A DNA stretch of 64,000 nucleotides from an uncultured Eubacterium sp. (GTDB lineage: Bacteria > Bacillota > Clostridia > Lachnospirales > Lachnospiraceae), in contig CAJUDA010000003.1 in assembly GCA_910584875.1 (NCBI GenBank), forward strand, positions 1 to 64,000. Reading direction: 5' to 3'. Below, in pieces: positions 16,545-26,700 of this stretch (position 1 is its first letter; each line of letters begins with the position of its first letter). The notes below the pieces were generated by a model that ran no database searches, was not told the origin of the DNA, and saw nothing but the letters and a program-made list of their open reading frames with translations. A program made the position numbers and the translations under genes.

Positions 16545-16672
16545 TTTTATCACTCCCGTTTCTTTATGGACTGGCATCGTTAAACTATTTATAAGTATAT
16601 CATTTTTTTTGATTGAAAGCAATTATCATCTATTTGGGAAAAAAGCGGAAAAAATCTTCTGAGAAAAAGTTC

Positions 16673-16703
16673 TTGACATCTAATAAATATTAGTATATAC
16701 TAA
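16673..16703 (+). promoter_or_regulatory. feo promoter with overlapping DtxR-type operator
   Basis: TTGACA (16673-16678), a 17-bp spacer and TATACT (16696-16701). The palindrome TTAGTATATACTAA (16690-16703) covers the -10 box, and a related palindrome TTAGTTGAGACTAA occurs at 17246. The pattern TTAGT-N4-ACTAA resembles DtxR/IdeR half sites (TTAGG-N-CCTAA). Repressor binding here would block RNA polymerase. Confidence 0.8.
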
Positions 16704-16746
16704 CTAAAGTAAGAAGTGCATAATATGGCAGAAAGGATGATGCAGG

Positions 16747-16956
16747 ATGCCTTTGACGATGGCGAAAGTCGGTGAGCCGGCGACGATCCGGAAAGTCGGC
16801 GGGAAAGAAGACACCAGAAGATTTCTGGAAAATCTGGGATTTATCGCTGGCAGTGTGGTTACGGTGATCTCTGAGATCAGCGGCAATCTGATTTTAAATG
16901 TCAGGGATTCCCGTGTCGCACTGGGAAAGGATATGGCAAAAAAGATTATGATATGA
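16747..16956 (+). CDS. feoA: FeoA-domain protein 1
   Basis: 69 residues forming a single SH3-like FeoA domain (KVGEPATIRKVGG, FLENLGFIAGSVVTVISE, DSRVALGKDMAKKIMI). FeoA proteins bind FeoB on the cytoplasmic side and are needed for Fe2+ uptake. First gene of the feoA-feoA-feoB cluster, overlapping nothing and 45 bp after the predicted operator. ATG chosen after AGGATGATGC. Confidence 0.88.
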   Translation: MPLTMAKVGEPATIRKVGGKEDTRRFLENLGFIAGSVVTVISEISGNLILNVRDSRVALGKDMAKKIMI

Positions 16957-17009
16957 ACCTGCCTGGATTTCAGGATCAGGAGCATGTTTTGAAAAGGAGG
17001 AAAAGGAAG

Positions 17010-17228
17010 ATGACATTGCGGGAAGCGTCAGTGGGGCAGACAGTGAAGGTTCAGAGGCTGACAGGGACCGGACCTGTAAAAAGGCGTATCATGGATATGG
17101 GGATCACGAAAGGGATTGATATATATGTGAGGAAAGTGGCACCGTTGGGTGATCCGGTGGAGGTAACTGTCCGCGGTTATGAATTATCTTTGCGGAAAGC
17201 AGATGCTGCCATGATCGAGGTGGGATAA
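17010..17228 (+). CDS. feoA: FeoA-domain protein 2
   Basis: 72 residues, a second FeoA SH3-like domain with the more typical sequence (LTGTGPVKRRIMDMGITKG, GDPVEVTVRGYELSLRKADA). It starts after AAGGAGGAAAAGGAAG. Two separate FeoA proteins next to one FeoB are common in Clostridia; they may form a heteromeric regulator of the transporter (inference). Confidence 0.92.
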   Translation: MTLREASVGQTVKVQRLTGTGPVKRRIMDMGITKGIDIYVRKVAPLGDPVEVTVRGYELSLRKADAAMIEVG

Positions 17229-17245
17229 AATTTTTTGACCAGAAG

Positions 17246-17259
17246 TTAGTTGAGACTAA
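17246..17259 (+). promoter_or_regulatory. Second DtxR-type box, before feoB
   Basis: TTAGTTGAGACTAA has the same TTAGT/ACTAA arms as the box over the feo promoter. It lies in the 100-bp gap between feoA2 and feoB, suggesting feoB also has its own iron-regulated promoter. Confidence 0.6.
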
Positions 17260-17328
17260 TGAAAAGAAGAATATACGAATCGGGAGTAGAGATGTGAAAC
17301 TAATCTGACAGAAAGGAAGGAAAATATT

Positions 17329-19482
17329 ATGACGATCACAATAGCGCTTGCGGGAAACCCAAACAGTGGCAAGACGACCCTGTTTAATGCACTGACTGGT
17401 GCCAGTCAGTATGTTGGAAACTGGCCGGGAGTTACAGTCGAAAAAAAAGAAGGAAAATTGAAACATGTATATGCAAAAAATGAGTCAGATGTGACGATCA
17501 CGGACCTGCCGGGGATTTATTCTTTGTCCCCATATACTCTTGAAGAAGTGGTGGCGAGGAATTATCTCATCAGTGAGAGACCGGACGTGATACTGAATAT
17601 CGTGGATGGCACAAATATTGAGAGAAACCTGTACCTGTCCACACAGCTGATGGAGCTTGGGATCCCGGTAGTGATGGCTGTCAATATGATGGATGTTGTT
17701 GAAAGAAATGGTGACCGGATTCATGTGGATCAGCTCAGTGAGAAGCTGGGGTGCGAGGTTGTTGAGGTTTCTGCCCTGAAAGGAACGGGCATAGACCGTG
17801 TGGCAGCAAAGACGCTTATGGCAGCCAGAAAAGCAGAGACTGGTGCGTTACATGAATTTTCGGAGGAAGTGGAACTGGCGGTACATAATGTTATGGAGCG
17901 TCTTGGCAGCGAGGTCGAGGAAGCGGGCAGAAGATTTTATGCCATAAAGCTTCTGGAGCGGGATGATAAAATCCCAGAGCAGTTGAAACGTGTGCCGGAT
18001 GTGTCTGCTGAGATCAATGGATTGGAAAAGTCATTTGATGACGATACAGAAAGCATAATTACCAATGAGAGATATACCTTTATCTCGTCGATCATGGATG
18101 AGTGTCTGACAAAGGGAAGCCGGGACAAATTGACAACCTCCGACAAAATTGATAAGATTGTCACAAACCGTTTTCTGGCATTGCCGATCTTTGCTGCCGT
18201 TATGTTTATTGTATACTATGTTTCAGTAACTTCTGTGGGGACACTGCTGACGGACTGGACGAATGACGGACTGTTTGGCGATGGCTGGTATCTGGCGGGT
18301 TCTGGAATCTGGGTACCGGGGATTCCGGTTCTTGTGGGTAATGGTCTGGAGGCTGTCGGCTGCGCTGACTGGCTCAGTGGACTGATCAATGATGGTATCG
18401 TCGGCGGTGTAGGTGCTGTTCTCGGTTTTGTGCCTCAGATACTTGTATTATTTATTTTCCTTGCCTTTTTGGAAGGCTGTGGATATATGGCACGTGTTGC
18501 GTTTATCATGGATCGTATCTTCCGCCGGTTTGGTCTTTCGGGAAAATCCTTTATCCCGATGCTGATAGGGACAGGGTGCGGTGTTCCGGGGATCATGGCA
18601 TCCCGGACGATCGAGAATGACAGGGACCGCAAGATGACGATCATGACGACAACCTTTATTCCATGCGGCGCCAAACTGCCGATCATTGCTCTTCTTGCCA
18701 GCGCACTGTTTGGCGGGGCATGGTGGGTAGGACCCAGTGCTTATTTCCTTGGTATTGCCGCTATCGTTATATCTGGCGTCATCCTGAAGAAGACAAGGAT
18801 GTTTGCCGGAGAACCGGCGCCCTTTGTGATGGAACTGCCGGCTTATCACCTGCCGACAGTGGGTTCTGTACTGCGGAGTATGTGGGAACGCGGCTGGTCC
18901 TTTATCAAAAGGGCAGGTACGGTGATCCTCCTTTCGACAATCCTTATCTGGGCAGGCTCCGTATTTGGCATGACAGAGGGATCCTTTGGATTTAACCCGG
19001 ACATCGAACTGGAAAACAGCATTCTTGGTTATATCGGAAGAGGGATTCAGTGGCTCTTTGCACCGCTTGGATTTGGAAATATCAAAGCAACGATCGCTAC
19101 CATTATGGGTCTGGTTGCCAAAGAGGAGGTCGTCGGCGTATTTGGTGTTCTTGATTTTGAGGGAATGAGCCAGCTTGCCGGATATTCCTTCCTTGCCTTT
19201 AATCTGCTTTGCGCACCATGCTTTGCAGCGATGGGAGCCATCCGGCGGGAGATGAATAATGGAAGATGGACGGTATTTGCCATCGCCTATCAGTGTGTCT
19301 TTGCTTATGTAACAGCACTGATCATATACTGGATCGGAATGCTTTTTACCGGTGTGTTCAGTGTATGGACTGTGGTCGCACTTCTGCTGATCGCAGGATT
19401 GCTGTATCTGATTTTCCGCCCTTACAGGGAAAGCAATACACTTACCATGAGTGGCAAAGCAGGTGTGGCAGGTGCAAAATAA
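17329..19482 (+). CDS. feoB: Ferrous iron transport protein B
   Basis: 717 residues. N-terminal GTPase domain with G1 GNPNSGKTT (residue ~8), G3 DLPGIYSLSP and G4 VNMMDVVERNGD, then a helical GDI-like domain and a membrane domain containing the two Gate motifs (FIPMLIGTGCGVPGIMASR and the later CAPCFAAMGAIRRE). It imports Fe2+ across the cytoplasmic membrane. Start ATG after GGAAGG. It is flanked by two feoA genes and a Cys-rich partner, so the locus is complete. Confidence 0.96.
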   Translation: MTITIALAGNPNSGKTTLFNALTGASQYVGNWPGVTVEKKEGKLKHVYAKNESDVTITDLPGIYSLSPYTLEEVVARNYLISERPDVILNIVDGTNIERNLYLSTQLMELGIPVVMAVNMMDVVERNGDRIHVDQLSEKLGCEVVEVSALKGTGIDRVAAKTLMAARKAETGALHEFSEEVELAVHNVMERLGSEVEEAGRRFYAIKLLERDDKIPEQLKRVPDVSAEINGLEKSFDDDTESIITNERYTFISSIMDECLTKGSRDKLTTSDKIDKIVTNRFLALPIFAAVMFIVYYVSVTSVGTLLTDWTNDGLFGDGWYLAGSGIWVPGIPVLVGNGLEAVGCADWLSGLINDGIVGGVGAVLGFVPQILVLFIFLAFLEGCGYMARVAFIMDRIFRRFGLSGKSFIPMLIGTGCGVPGIMASRTIENDRDRKMTIMTTTFIPCGAKLPIIALLASALFGGAWWVGPSAYFLGIAAIVISGVILKKTRMFAGEPAPFVMELPAYHLPTVGSVLRSMWERGWSFIKRAGTVILLSTILIWAGSVFGMTEGSFGFNPDIELENSILGYIGRGIQWLFAPLGFGNIKATIATIMGLVAKEEVVGVFGVLDFEGMSQLAGYSFLAFNLLCAPCFAAMGAIRREMNNGRWTVFAIAYQCVFAYVTALIIYWIGMLFTGVFSVWTVVALLLIAGLLYLIFRPYRESNTLTMSGKAGVAGAK

Positions 19483-19526
19483 AAGTGTGAGCTAGTAACA
19501 ATATTGAACATATAAGCCATTTTTGT

Positions 19527-19553
19527 AGACCTGCCTGAAAATCAGGCAGGTCT
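19527..19553. terminator. Hairpin after feoB
   Basis: AGACCTGCCTGA and TCAGGCAGGTCT form a perfect 12-bp stem with a 3-base loop. No T-run follows, so it may act as an attenuator or RNA-stability element between feoB and the small Cys-rich gene. Confidence 0.55.
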
Positions 19554-19579
19554 GATCCTTAAAAGAAGGAGGTCTGTGT

Positions 19580-19723
19580 ATGGGATCTGCACTTGGGACT
19601 ATCGTTGTAGGAGTCATTCTTCTTGCTGTTGTAGCTGCAGTGATAGGGAAGATGATCTCGGATAAGAAAAAAGGAAAAAGGAGCTGCAGCTGCGGTTGTG
19701 AGAATTGTAACAAATGCCGCTGA
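19580..19723 (+). CDS. FeoB-associated Cys-rich membrane peptide
   Basis: 47 residues: an N-terminal helix (LGTIVVGVILLAVVAAVIG), a basic linker (KKKGKR) and a cysteine-rich tail CSCGCENCNKC with five cysteines. This fits the family of small membrane proteins found after feoB (PF12669), which may sit where FeoC does in other bacteria and bind metal or an Fe-S cluster; the role is not established. Strong AAGGAGG ribosome site. Confidence 0.88.
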   Translation: MGSALGTIVVGVILLAVVAAVIGKMISDKKKGKRSCSCGCENCNKCR

Positions 19724-19739
19724 AGCATTGGAAATAGTC

Positions 19740-19768
19740 TTGACATTCCCTGTGGAATATCGCAAAAT
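19740..19768 (+). promoter_or_regulatory. Candidate promoter of trpF
   Basis: TTGACA, 17-bp spacer, CAAAAT; a weak -10 but a consensus -35, 32 bp before trpF. Confidence 0.45.
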
Positions 19769-19800
19769 GGATACAGAAAGAATGCACGGGGGCTGTCAGG

Positions 19801-20415
19801 ATGAAAAAAATAAAAATCTGTGGGATCACAGATAAAAAAGAAGCAGGGTATCTGAATGAAGCCGGTGTAGACTACGCCGGCTTTGTGCTGTTTTTTCCAA
19901 AAAGCAAAAGAAATATGGAGATTGAGAGGGCAAAGGAGATCATGGCTCTTCTGGATCCACATATCAAGGCGGTGGCAGTGGTAGTAGAGCCGACGGCAGG
20001 GCAGCTGGACGAAATCATGGAGGCGGGATTCGATCTGGTGCAGATCCATGGAGAGATGACGGATGAGGTACTGTCAGGGATCAGGATACCCATGCTCAAA
20101 GCATTCAATGTCAGTGATTTATCTGAATTTGAGAGGTATGAGAAGATGGATCGTGTGGCTGGATATGTGTTTGACGCCCAGATACCGGGCAGTGGTACAG
20201 TGTTTGACTGGGACATGCTTCAGAAACTGCCCAAAACGGAGAAATTAACATTTCTTGCCGGAGGACTGGATCATGGTAATGTAAAAGACGCCCTGGCGGC
20301 AACCGGGGTGGATGGTGTGGACACCAGCTCCGGGGTGGAAAGGGCGGATGGAAACGGAAAGGATCCGCAAAAAATATATCAGTTTGTTAATCAGGTAAGG
20401 AGTTACCAGTCATGA
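19801..20415 (+). CDS. trpF: Phosphoribosylanthranilate isomerase
   Basis: 204 residues, the usual TrpF length. Conserved KICGIT at the N-terminus supplies the catalytic cysteine (Cys7), a general-acid Asp lies in VFDAQIPGSG, and the C-terminal phosphate-binding motifs LAGGLDHGNV and GVDTSSGVE are intact. Catalyses the Amadori rearrangement step of tryptophan synthesis. It is not next to other trp genes; instead its stop overlaps the start of the lipase-like gene (ATGA). Confidence 0.92.
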   Translation: MKKIKICGITDKKEAGYLNEAGVDYAGFVLFFPKSKRNMEIERAKEIMALLDPHIKAVAVVVEPTAGQLDEIMEAGFDLVQIHGEMTDEVLSGIRIPMLKAFNVSDLSEFERYEKMDRVAGYVFDAQIPGSGTVFDWDMLQKLPKTEKLTFLAGGLDHGNVKDALAATGVDGVDTSSGVERADGNGKDPQKIYQFVNQVRSYQS

Positions 20416-21764
20416 AATATGTACAGAGAGTAGTCGAAGCCGTTCTCGTAAGTGTTTTGGCGAATATATTTTTAATAGGATACAGGATTCCTGCTGACCA
20501 CATGCCATGGTATTTCATCGTACCATGTCTGTTAGTCCTGTTTGCTGTGATAAATCTTATACCGTCATATGCCAGCCGGAGACTGCAGTCGGCGCGTTTG
20601 CGAAATAATGCGGATGGCTGTGAACTGCTGGAGATCTTTTTGATCTCTACTGTTGTCTCGGTGGTTTATAATATACATTGCTGGATAACGTTTTATCCCT
20701 TTGACGCACCATGGGTATGGACGACATGTATTGCCAGCGCCCTGTTCTGCATTTTGATCGAGGCAGCTGTGTTCTGGAATGGCATGATCCGTATCTATCT
20801 TTCTTCGGTGCAGCTGGGGATGAAATGGCGGATCACTGGCGCGCTGTGCGGGATGATCCCTGTTGTGAATCTTGTGGTTCTGGGGATCATGCTCCGGATC
20901 GTCAGGAAGGAAGTACGGGAAGAAAATGCGAAAATCATGCTTGATCAGGCGAGGGCAGACCAGCAGATCTGCCGGACGAAGTATCCGGTTTTGCTGGTGC
21001 ATGGTGTGTTTTTCAGGGATTCCAGGCATTTTAATTACTGGGGGCGGATTCCCCGCGAACTGGAGAAAAATGGTGCCGTCCTTTATTATGGCAATCATGG
21101 TTCCGCATCATCAGTGAAAGACAGCGCCGGGGAACTGGATGCCAGGATCCGGCAGATCGTCAGGGAAACCGGCTGTGGGAAGGTCAATATCATTGCCCAT
21201 TCCAAGGGAGGGCTTGACTGCCGGTATGCTCTTGCGAAACTGGGGACGGATCAGTATACAGCGAGCCTGACGACGATCAATACACCGCACAGGGGGTGCA
21301 AATTTGCCGATTATCTGCTGACGAAGATACCGGAAAAGCAGCAGCAGATGCTTGCCTGTACATATAATAACACGCTGCGCAGGCTGGGGGATGCATCGCC
21401 GGATTTTATGGCGGCGGTCAGGGATCTGACTGAGGAGGCATGCAGGAAACGCAATGAGGAAATAAAAGATAGCGGGGAAGTATATGGTCAGAGTGTGGGG
21501 TCAAAACTGAAAACACCATCAGGAGGCCGGTTTCCACTGAATTTTTCCTGCCGTTTTGTCAAGAATTTTGATGGAGGCAATGATGGACTGGTCGGAGAAG
21601 AATCTTTTGCCTGGGGTGAGAACTATCAGCTTTTGCAGGCAAAAGGGAAAAGGGGGATTTCTCATGGCGATATGATCGATCTGAACCGTGAGAATTTTGA
21701 CGGGTTTGATGTGCGGGAGTTCTATGTCCGGCTGGTCAGCGATCTGCGGCAGCGTGGACTGTAA
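20412..21764 (+). CDS. Membrane-anchored alpha/beta hydrolase, lipase-like
   Basis: 450 residues. About four N-terminal hydrophobic helices (residues 5-170) precede an alpha/beta hydrolase domain with the oxyanion motif VLLVHGVFFRD, the nucleophile elbow IAHSKGGLD (Ser in A-H-S-K-G, as in family I lipases), and INTPHRGCKFADYLL. A catalytic Asp is probably in DGGNDGLV and His in GISHGDMIDL. It probably hydrolyses lipids or esters at the membrane. Translation-coupled to trpF by a 4-bp overlap, although no functional link is obvious. Confidence 0.8.
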   Translation: MKYVQRVVEAVLVSVLANIFLIGYRIPADHMPWYFIVPCLLVLFAVINLIPSYASRRLQSARLRNNADGCELLEIFLISTVVSVVYNIHCWITFYPFDAPWVWTTCIASALFCILIEAAVFWNGMIRIYLSSVQLGMKWRITGALCGMIPVVNLVVLGIMLRIVRKEVREENAKIMLDQARADQQICRTKYPVLLVHGVFFRDSRHFNYWGRIPRELEKNGAVLYYGNHGSASSVKDSAGELDARIRQIVRETGCGKVNIIAHSKGGLDCRYALAKLGTDQYTASLTTINTPHRGCKFADYLLTKIPEKQQQMLACTYNNTLRRLGDASPDFMAAVRDLTEEACRKRNEEIKDSGEVYGQSVGSKLKTPSGGRFPLNFSCRFVKNFDGGNDGLVGEESFAWGENYQLLQAKGKRGISHGDMIDLNRENFDGFDVREFYVRLVSDLRQRGL

Positions 21765-21825
21765 CTGGCATATGTACAATACAGCAAAAGGGAACAACGT
21801 TCACCTTGCAGGAATGAGGTAGATT

Positions 21826-23712
21826 ATGCAGAGAGAAGAGAAAAAATATCTGAAACTGCTGGCGGAGAAATATCCGACCAAGCAGTCGGTGTGCCGGGAG
21901 ATCATTAACCGTAATGCGATACTGAACCTTCCCAAGGGCACCGAGCATTTTATGAGCGATCTTCATGGCGAATATGAGGCGTTTTATCATATCCTGAACA
22001 ACTGCTCCGGGGTGATACGGGAAAAGGTGGATCTTTTGTTTGGGAATGTTATGAGTCCGGCCGAGAGACAGGAGATCTGTACGCTTATCTATTATCCGCG
22101 GGAGAAGCTCCGTATGCTGCGCAAGGAGAGGGAACTGACGCCGGACTGGTACCGGATGATCCTCAATGAACTGATCGAGGTGGCGAAGCTGTTGTCTTCC
22201 AAGTACACAAGATCAAAGGTGAGGAAGGCGATGCCGGAGGATTTTGCCTATATTATTGATGAGCTTCTGCATGTGCAGAAGGATGAGGACGATAATCAGG
22301 TGATATACCATAAGCAGATTATAGATACGATACTGAATATTGAGAATGCGGATGAATTTATCGTGGCGCTGGCGGGACTGATCAAGCGGCTGGCGGTGGA
22401 CCATCTGCATATTGTCGGCGATATGTTTGACCGGGGCTCCAGTGCCGATAAAATACTGGATCTTCTGATGAGCCACCATTCCCTGGATATCGAGTGGGGG
22501 AACCATGATATTTTGTGGATGGGGGCAGCAGCGGGAAGCAAGGCGTGCATCGCCAATGTGATCCGCAACAACCTGCGTTATCAGAATACAGAAATACTGG
22601 AAAATGGATATGGTATCAGTCTGCGCCATCTGACGCTGTTTGCCATGCGGTTTTATGAGGGAGAAAATCCTATCCGCAAGGCATGGAAGGCGATTTCTGT
22701 CATTATGTTCAAGCTGGAGGGGACGATTATCCGGGAGCATCCGGAATATGAGATGGAGAACCGCCTGCTGCTGGATAAAGTAGATCAGGAGAGGAAGGTC
22801 CTGGTCCTTGATGGAAGAGAGTTTGAGATGAAGGACGCCGATTTCCCGACGGTGGATCCGGCGGATCCCTATCATCTCACAGAGGAAGAAAGCGAGATCA
22901 TGAAGGAACTGCAGGCAGATTTTCTCAACAGCATCCGTCTGCAGCGGCATATCCGGTTTTTGTATGAGAAGGGAAGTATGTACCGGATCTATAATGAAAA
23001 TCTTCTTTACCATGGATGTGTGCCGATGGATGAGGAGGGAAATTTCCAGGGAGTTACGATGGATGGCGTCACTTATCAGGGAAAAGCCTATCTGGATTAT
23101 GCAGATAAGGTGGCACGGCACGCATTTTCCCGCCACCGGACGCCCTGGGATCTGGATTTTATGTGGTATCTGTGGTGCGGCAGACTCTCGCCTTTGTGCG
23201 GCAGGATCCTCAAGACATTTGAGAGGACGTATCTGGTCGATGAGGCTACATGGGAAGAGCCGAAGAATCCGTATTATAAATATTATGAGGAGGAGAAGAC
23301 GTGTAATATGATCCTCCGCGAATTTGGCCTGTATTCCGGTCTGTCCCATATTGTAAATGGCCATACGCCAGTTCTGACCGGAGAGGGAGAGCTGCCGATC
23401 CGTGCCGGCGGGAAGCTTCTTGTCATTGACGGCGGATTCTGCACGGATTATCACAAGAAGACGGGGATCGCCGGTTACACGCTGATCTATAATTCCCACG
23501 GGCTGCGGATCATGGCGCACCAGCCGTTTGAGACAATCTATAAGGCGATGAAAGAGAATCTGGATATTGAATCAGAGTCGCAGCTCATTGAGACGGAGAA
23601 GGCACGTGTGATGGTAAAGGATACGGATATCGGCAAGGAGATCTATGAACATATCACAGATCTTGAACTGCTGCTGCAGGGATACCGGAGCGGGGAAATA
23701 AAGGAGAGGTAG
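21826..23712 (+). CDS. fbp: Fructose-1,6-bisphosphatase, class III (Firmicutes type)
   Basis: 628 residues, typical for the large Firmicutes enzyme (PF06874). A metallophosphatase core is visible: HFMSDLHGEYEAF, HIVGDMFDRGSSADK, IEWGNHDILWMGAA, and late VNGHTPV. It hydrolyses fructose-1,6-bisphosphate in gluconeogenesis. Probably single-gene; ATG after GAATGAGG. The family is largely restricted to Firmicutes and Bacteroidetes and supports the taxonomic call. Confidence 0.95.
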   Translation: MQREEKKYLKLLAEKYPTKQSVCREIINRNAILNLPKGTEHFMSDLHGEYEAFYHILNNCSGVIREKVDLLFGNVMSPAERQEICTLIYYPREKLRMLRKERELTPDWYRMILNELIEVAKLLSSKYTRSKVRKAMPEDFAYIIDELLHVQKDEDDNQVIYHKQIIDTILNIENADEFIVALAGLIKRLAVDHLHIVGDMFDRGSSADKILDLLMSHHSLDIEWGNHDILWMGAAAGSKACIANVIRNNLRYQNTEILENGYGISLRHLTLFAMRFYEGENPIRKAWKAISVIMFKLEGTIIREHPEYEMENRLLLDKVDQERKVLVLDGREFEMKDADFPTVDPADPYHLTEEESEIMKELQADFLNSIRLQRHIRFLYEKGSMYRIYNENLLYHGCVPMDEEGNFQGVTMDGVTYQGKAYLDYADKVARHAFSRHRTPWDLDFMWYLWCGRLSPLCGRILKTFERTYLVDEATWEEPKNPYYKYYEEEKTCNMILREFGLYSGLSHIVNGHTPVLTGEGELPIRAGGKLLVIDGGFCTDYHKKTGIAGYTLIYNSHGLRIMAHQPFETIYKAMKENLDIESESQLIETEKARVMVKDTDIGKEIYEHITDLELLLQGYRSGEIKER

Positions 23713-23722
23713 ACGCTTAAAT

Positions 23723-23778
23723 TTGATTGCTATCGGTTCCTCTTTATGATAATATTTTATTATATTATTTATCATAAA
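23723..23778 (+). promoter_or_regulatory. Promoter and inverted repeat of the GH43 gene
   Basis: TTGATT (23723-23728), 16-bp spacer, TATGAT (23745-23750). A perfect 10-bp inverted repeat, TTTATGATAA (23743-23752) and TTATCATAAA (23769-23778), covers the -10 box on one side and reaches the AAAGGAGG ribosome site on the other. It may be an operator or an RNA hairpin that masks the ribosome site. Confidence 0.55.
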
Positions 23779-23793
23779 GGAGGACGATGCAGT

Positions 23794-26700
23794 ATGAAAA
23801 CATTGGGGAAGCGGGCACTCGCCATTGTGATGACGGCAGTGCTTATACTGGCAGGCATGTCATGGCCGGGAACGGCAGATACTGTGAAGGCAGCAGGGAC
23901 GATCCAGGATCCTGCCGAACACTACAAAAAAGTATCCCGTAACCGGGTATCCGTACATGATCCATCGATCATCAAGGATCCGAAGACAGGGAGATATTAT
24001 ATCTTTGGATCTCATCTGGCATGGGCATATTCGGATGATCTGGAGACGTGGAAAACGTTTACCAATAATATCAGTACGGATTACCGGACGTTATTCAAAA
24101 AGGAATTTGAGTGGGCGGCAGCAGGGGATCCCGTTTATGATCCTGGCGGTAATATGTGGGCGCCAGACGTCATCTGGAATAAAAAGATGAATAAATGGTG
24201 CATGTATATGAGTATCAATGGCTGCTCATGGAATTCCGTGATCTGTCTGCTGACAGCGGACCGGCTGGATGGAAACTGGACTTATGTGGGACCGGTTATT
24301 TATTCTGGATTTACGGCGGACGGGACGCACGATTATAAAAAGACGAATTATCAGGACGTGACAGGTGATACCAGTCTCCCGGACCGGTTTATACGGAGTG
24401 CGTATACTACGTCGGATAATGGCACAGCCTGTGAGGCAACTACATGGAACAGAGGATACGGTGCACATGCGATCGATGCGGGAGTATTTTATGACGAATC
24501 TGGCAAACTCTGGTTCTGTTATGGTTCATGGTCGGGAGGCATCTATATATTTGAACTGGATGAAAGTACGGGATTTAGAAATAAGAGCGTTACATATCCT
24601 TATGAAAATGGCGTAACAGATCCTTATATGGGCAGGAAACTTGGAGGCTCCGGTGCATCTGGTGAGGCTTCTTATATTGAATATATAAACGGGTATTATT
24701 ATCTGTTTATTTCTTATGGCGGGCTGGTTGCAAATGGCGGGTATAATATGAGAGTGTTCCGCTCAAAAAATCCAGATGGTCCTTATACCGATGTATCAGG
24801 AAATAATGCAACAGAGGGCGGCGATGAATATGGAAGCAGTGGAAGAGTCGGAACCCGTCTGATGGGATATTATAAGTGGAGTTACTGGGACTATGCCCAT
24901 GTGGCACAGGGACACAATTCTGCTCTTCTGGATGACGATGGTAAGGCGTATGTGTTTTATCATACCCGTACAAATGACGGTACAGAGGGACATACCGTCC
25001 GTGTACATCAGTTGTTTACCACAAAAGATGGGTATCTTACGGCGGCGCCGTTTGAGTACAGTAAGACAGATCAGGTAAAAAATACGTATTCTAAAGAAGA
25101 GATTGCCGGGAAGTATGAGATTCTGTTTCAGAATAATACAAATCATAAAACCCTCGAATATAATGAGCCAAAGCAGATTGAACTCAAGAATGATGGGACG
25201 GTGGCCGGCGATGTAACAGGAACATGGACAGAGGAAAATGGCAGTGCCAATGTGGAGTTTGTACTGGGAGGCATAACATATCAGGGTACTTTTGTGGAAC
25301 AGACGATGGAGGAGACAAATGTAAAAACCCTTTGCTTTACCGTAGTCGGGGCGAATGGACAGGTAGATACCTGTCTGTGGGGATATAAGTATCCATCTGC
25401 CAAAGCGGCGGTATCCATGGCGTCAGAAAACCTGTCCCTGCCGAAACGTGTGTCAGACGATATAGAACTGCCAAAAACTGGTCTGTATGGAACCACGATA
25501 CAGTGGTCCAGTGATTCACCATTTTTGCTGGATGATGGTACTGTGATCCAGCCAAAGGCAGATGCTGCAGCGAAACTGACTGCTACGATTTCTCTTGGCG
25601 GGGAATCGTATGAAAAGGAGATCGAAGTCACCATTGCAGCGGACATTGAGGGACCTTCAAAAGTGGCTTCCTATTATACGGATAAGGCGCTGGATCTGTC
25701 TGCCGGAACGACTGTGAGTGTCGAAAATCCCCTCAAAGGTGCGGATATTAGTAATGGAGTCAGTTTTAAGCTGAAAGTGAAGCGGACGGGTGTGTTTGGC
25801 TTCCTGGAAAACGGAAATATTTTTTCTTTTATAAAAGGAGCAGAAAAATTCTATTTTAATGGCGGTGCTTATCTCGGATACAATGGAAACGGCGGGTATG
25901 TTGATGCGAATATGTATAATGGCAATTATGCGACACCATGGCGCGCAGGAACAGATTTTATTGGTGAAAACAAGGAAGTGCAGGCAGAGATTAAGCTGAC
26001 AGCATCCGGGTTTTCTGTGCTGATTGATGGGAATGAGGCGTATACTAATAAAACGGTTGACAATCGAAATAAAACAGGTATGGATGATAATATTGGCAGC
26101 GGTAAGGTCCCGGGTGGTTATTCACTGACGGATTATTCCAAAGTGCTGGATATGTTGTCGACAGCAGATTCACTGAATTTTGGTACCGGAAGTTTCTGGG
26201 CAGGGACATTCAAAGGGACTCTTCGTGATTTTGAGATCTGGGTGGAACCAGTTGAACAGAAGCCGGCAAGTGGAAATACTTACTACTCGGAAGATTACGA
26301 AGGGAATACGGATGTAACGAAACTATGGACTGGCGCTATCACAGCTACGAAGGTTGCAGGAGATACTAACTATGTAAATATTGTACCATCCGGATCTGGT
26401 AACCGCGGGACAGAAATGTCGTTTGGGTTAAGTGTACAGCCAGAAGGAGAGTACACGTTTGAAACAGATGCGATGCTGACGGTTTCCAAAGGTGGAAACG
26501 GAAGCACCGTTCCTGCTACCCAGTTTGTGCTGACGGGAAAAGATCTGGTACACGCAGCAAATGATAAGGCGACAGCCGGATATATTTTAAAGCTTAGCGC
26601 AGAGGGAACGAATAATCAGAGCTTTACGATTAATGATACATCGGATAGTGTGGCTATACCAGATTCCGGCTGGGTGCATATTGTAGTAGACATGAATTCT

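Noticed and set aside
22213..23520. 435-aa open frame on the minus strand inside fbp
   Set aside because: Antisense shadow of a highly conserved gene, with histidine-, isoleucine- and glutamine-rich composition typical of shadows.
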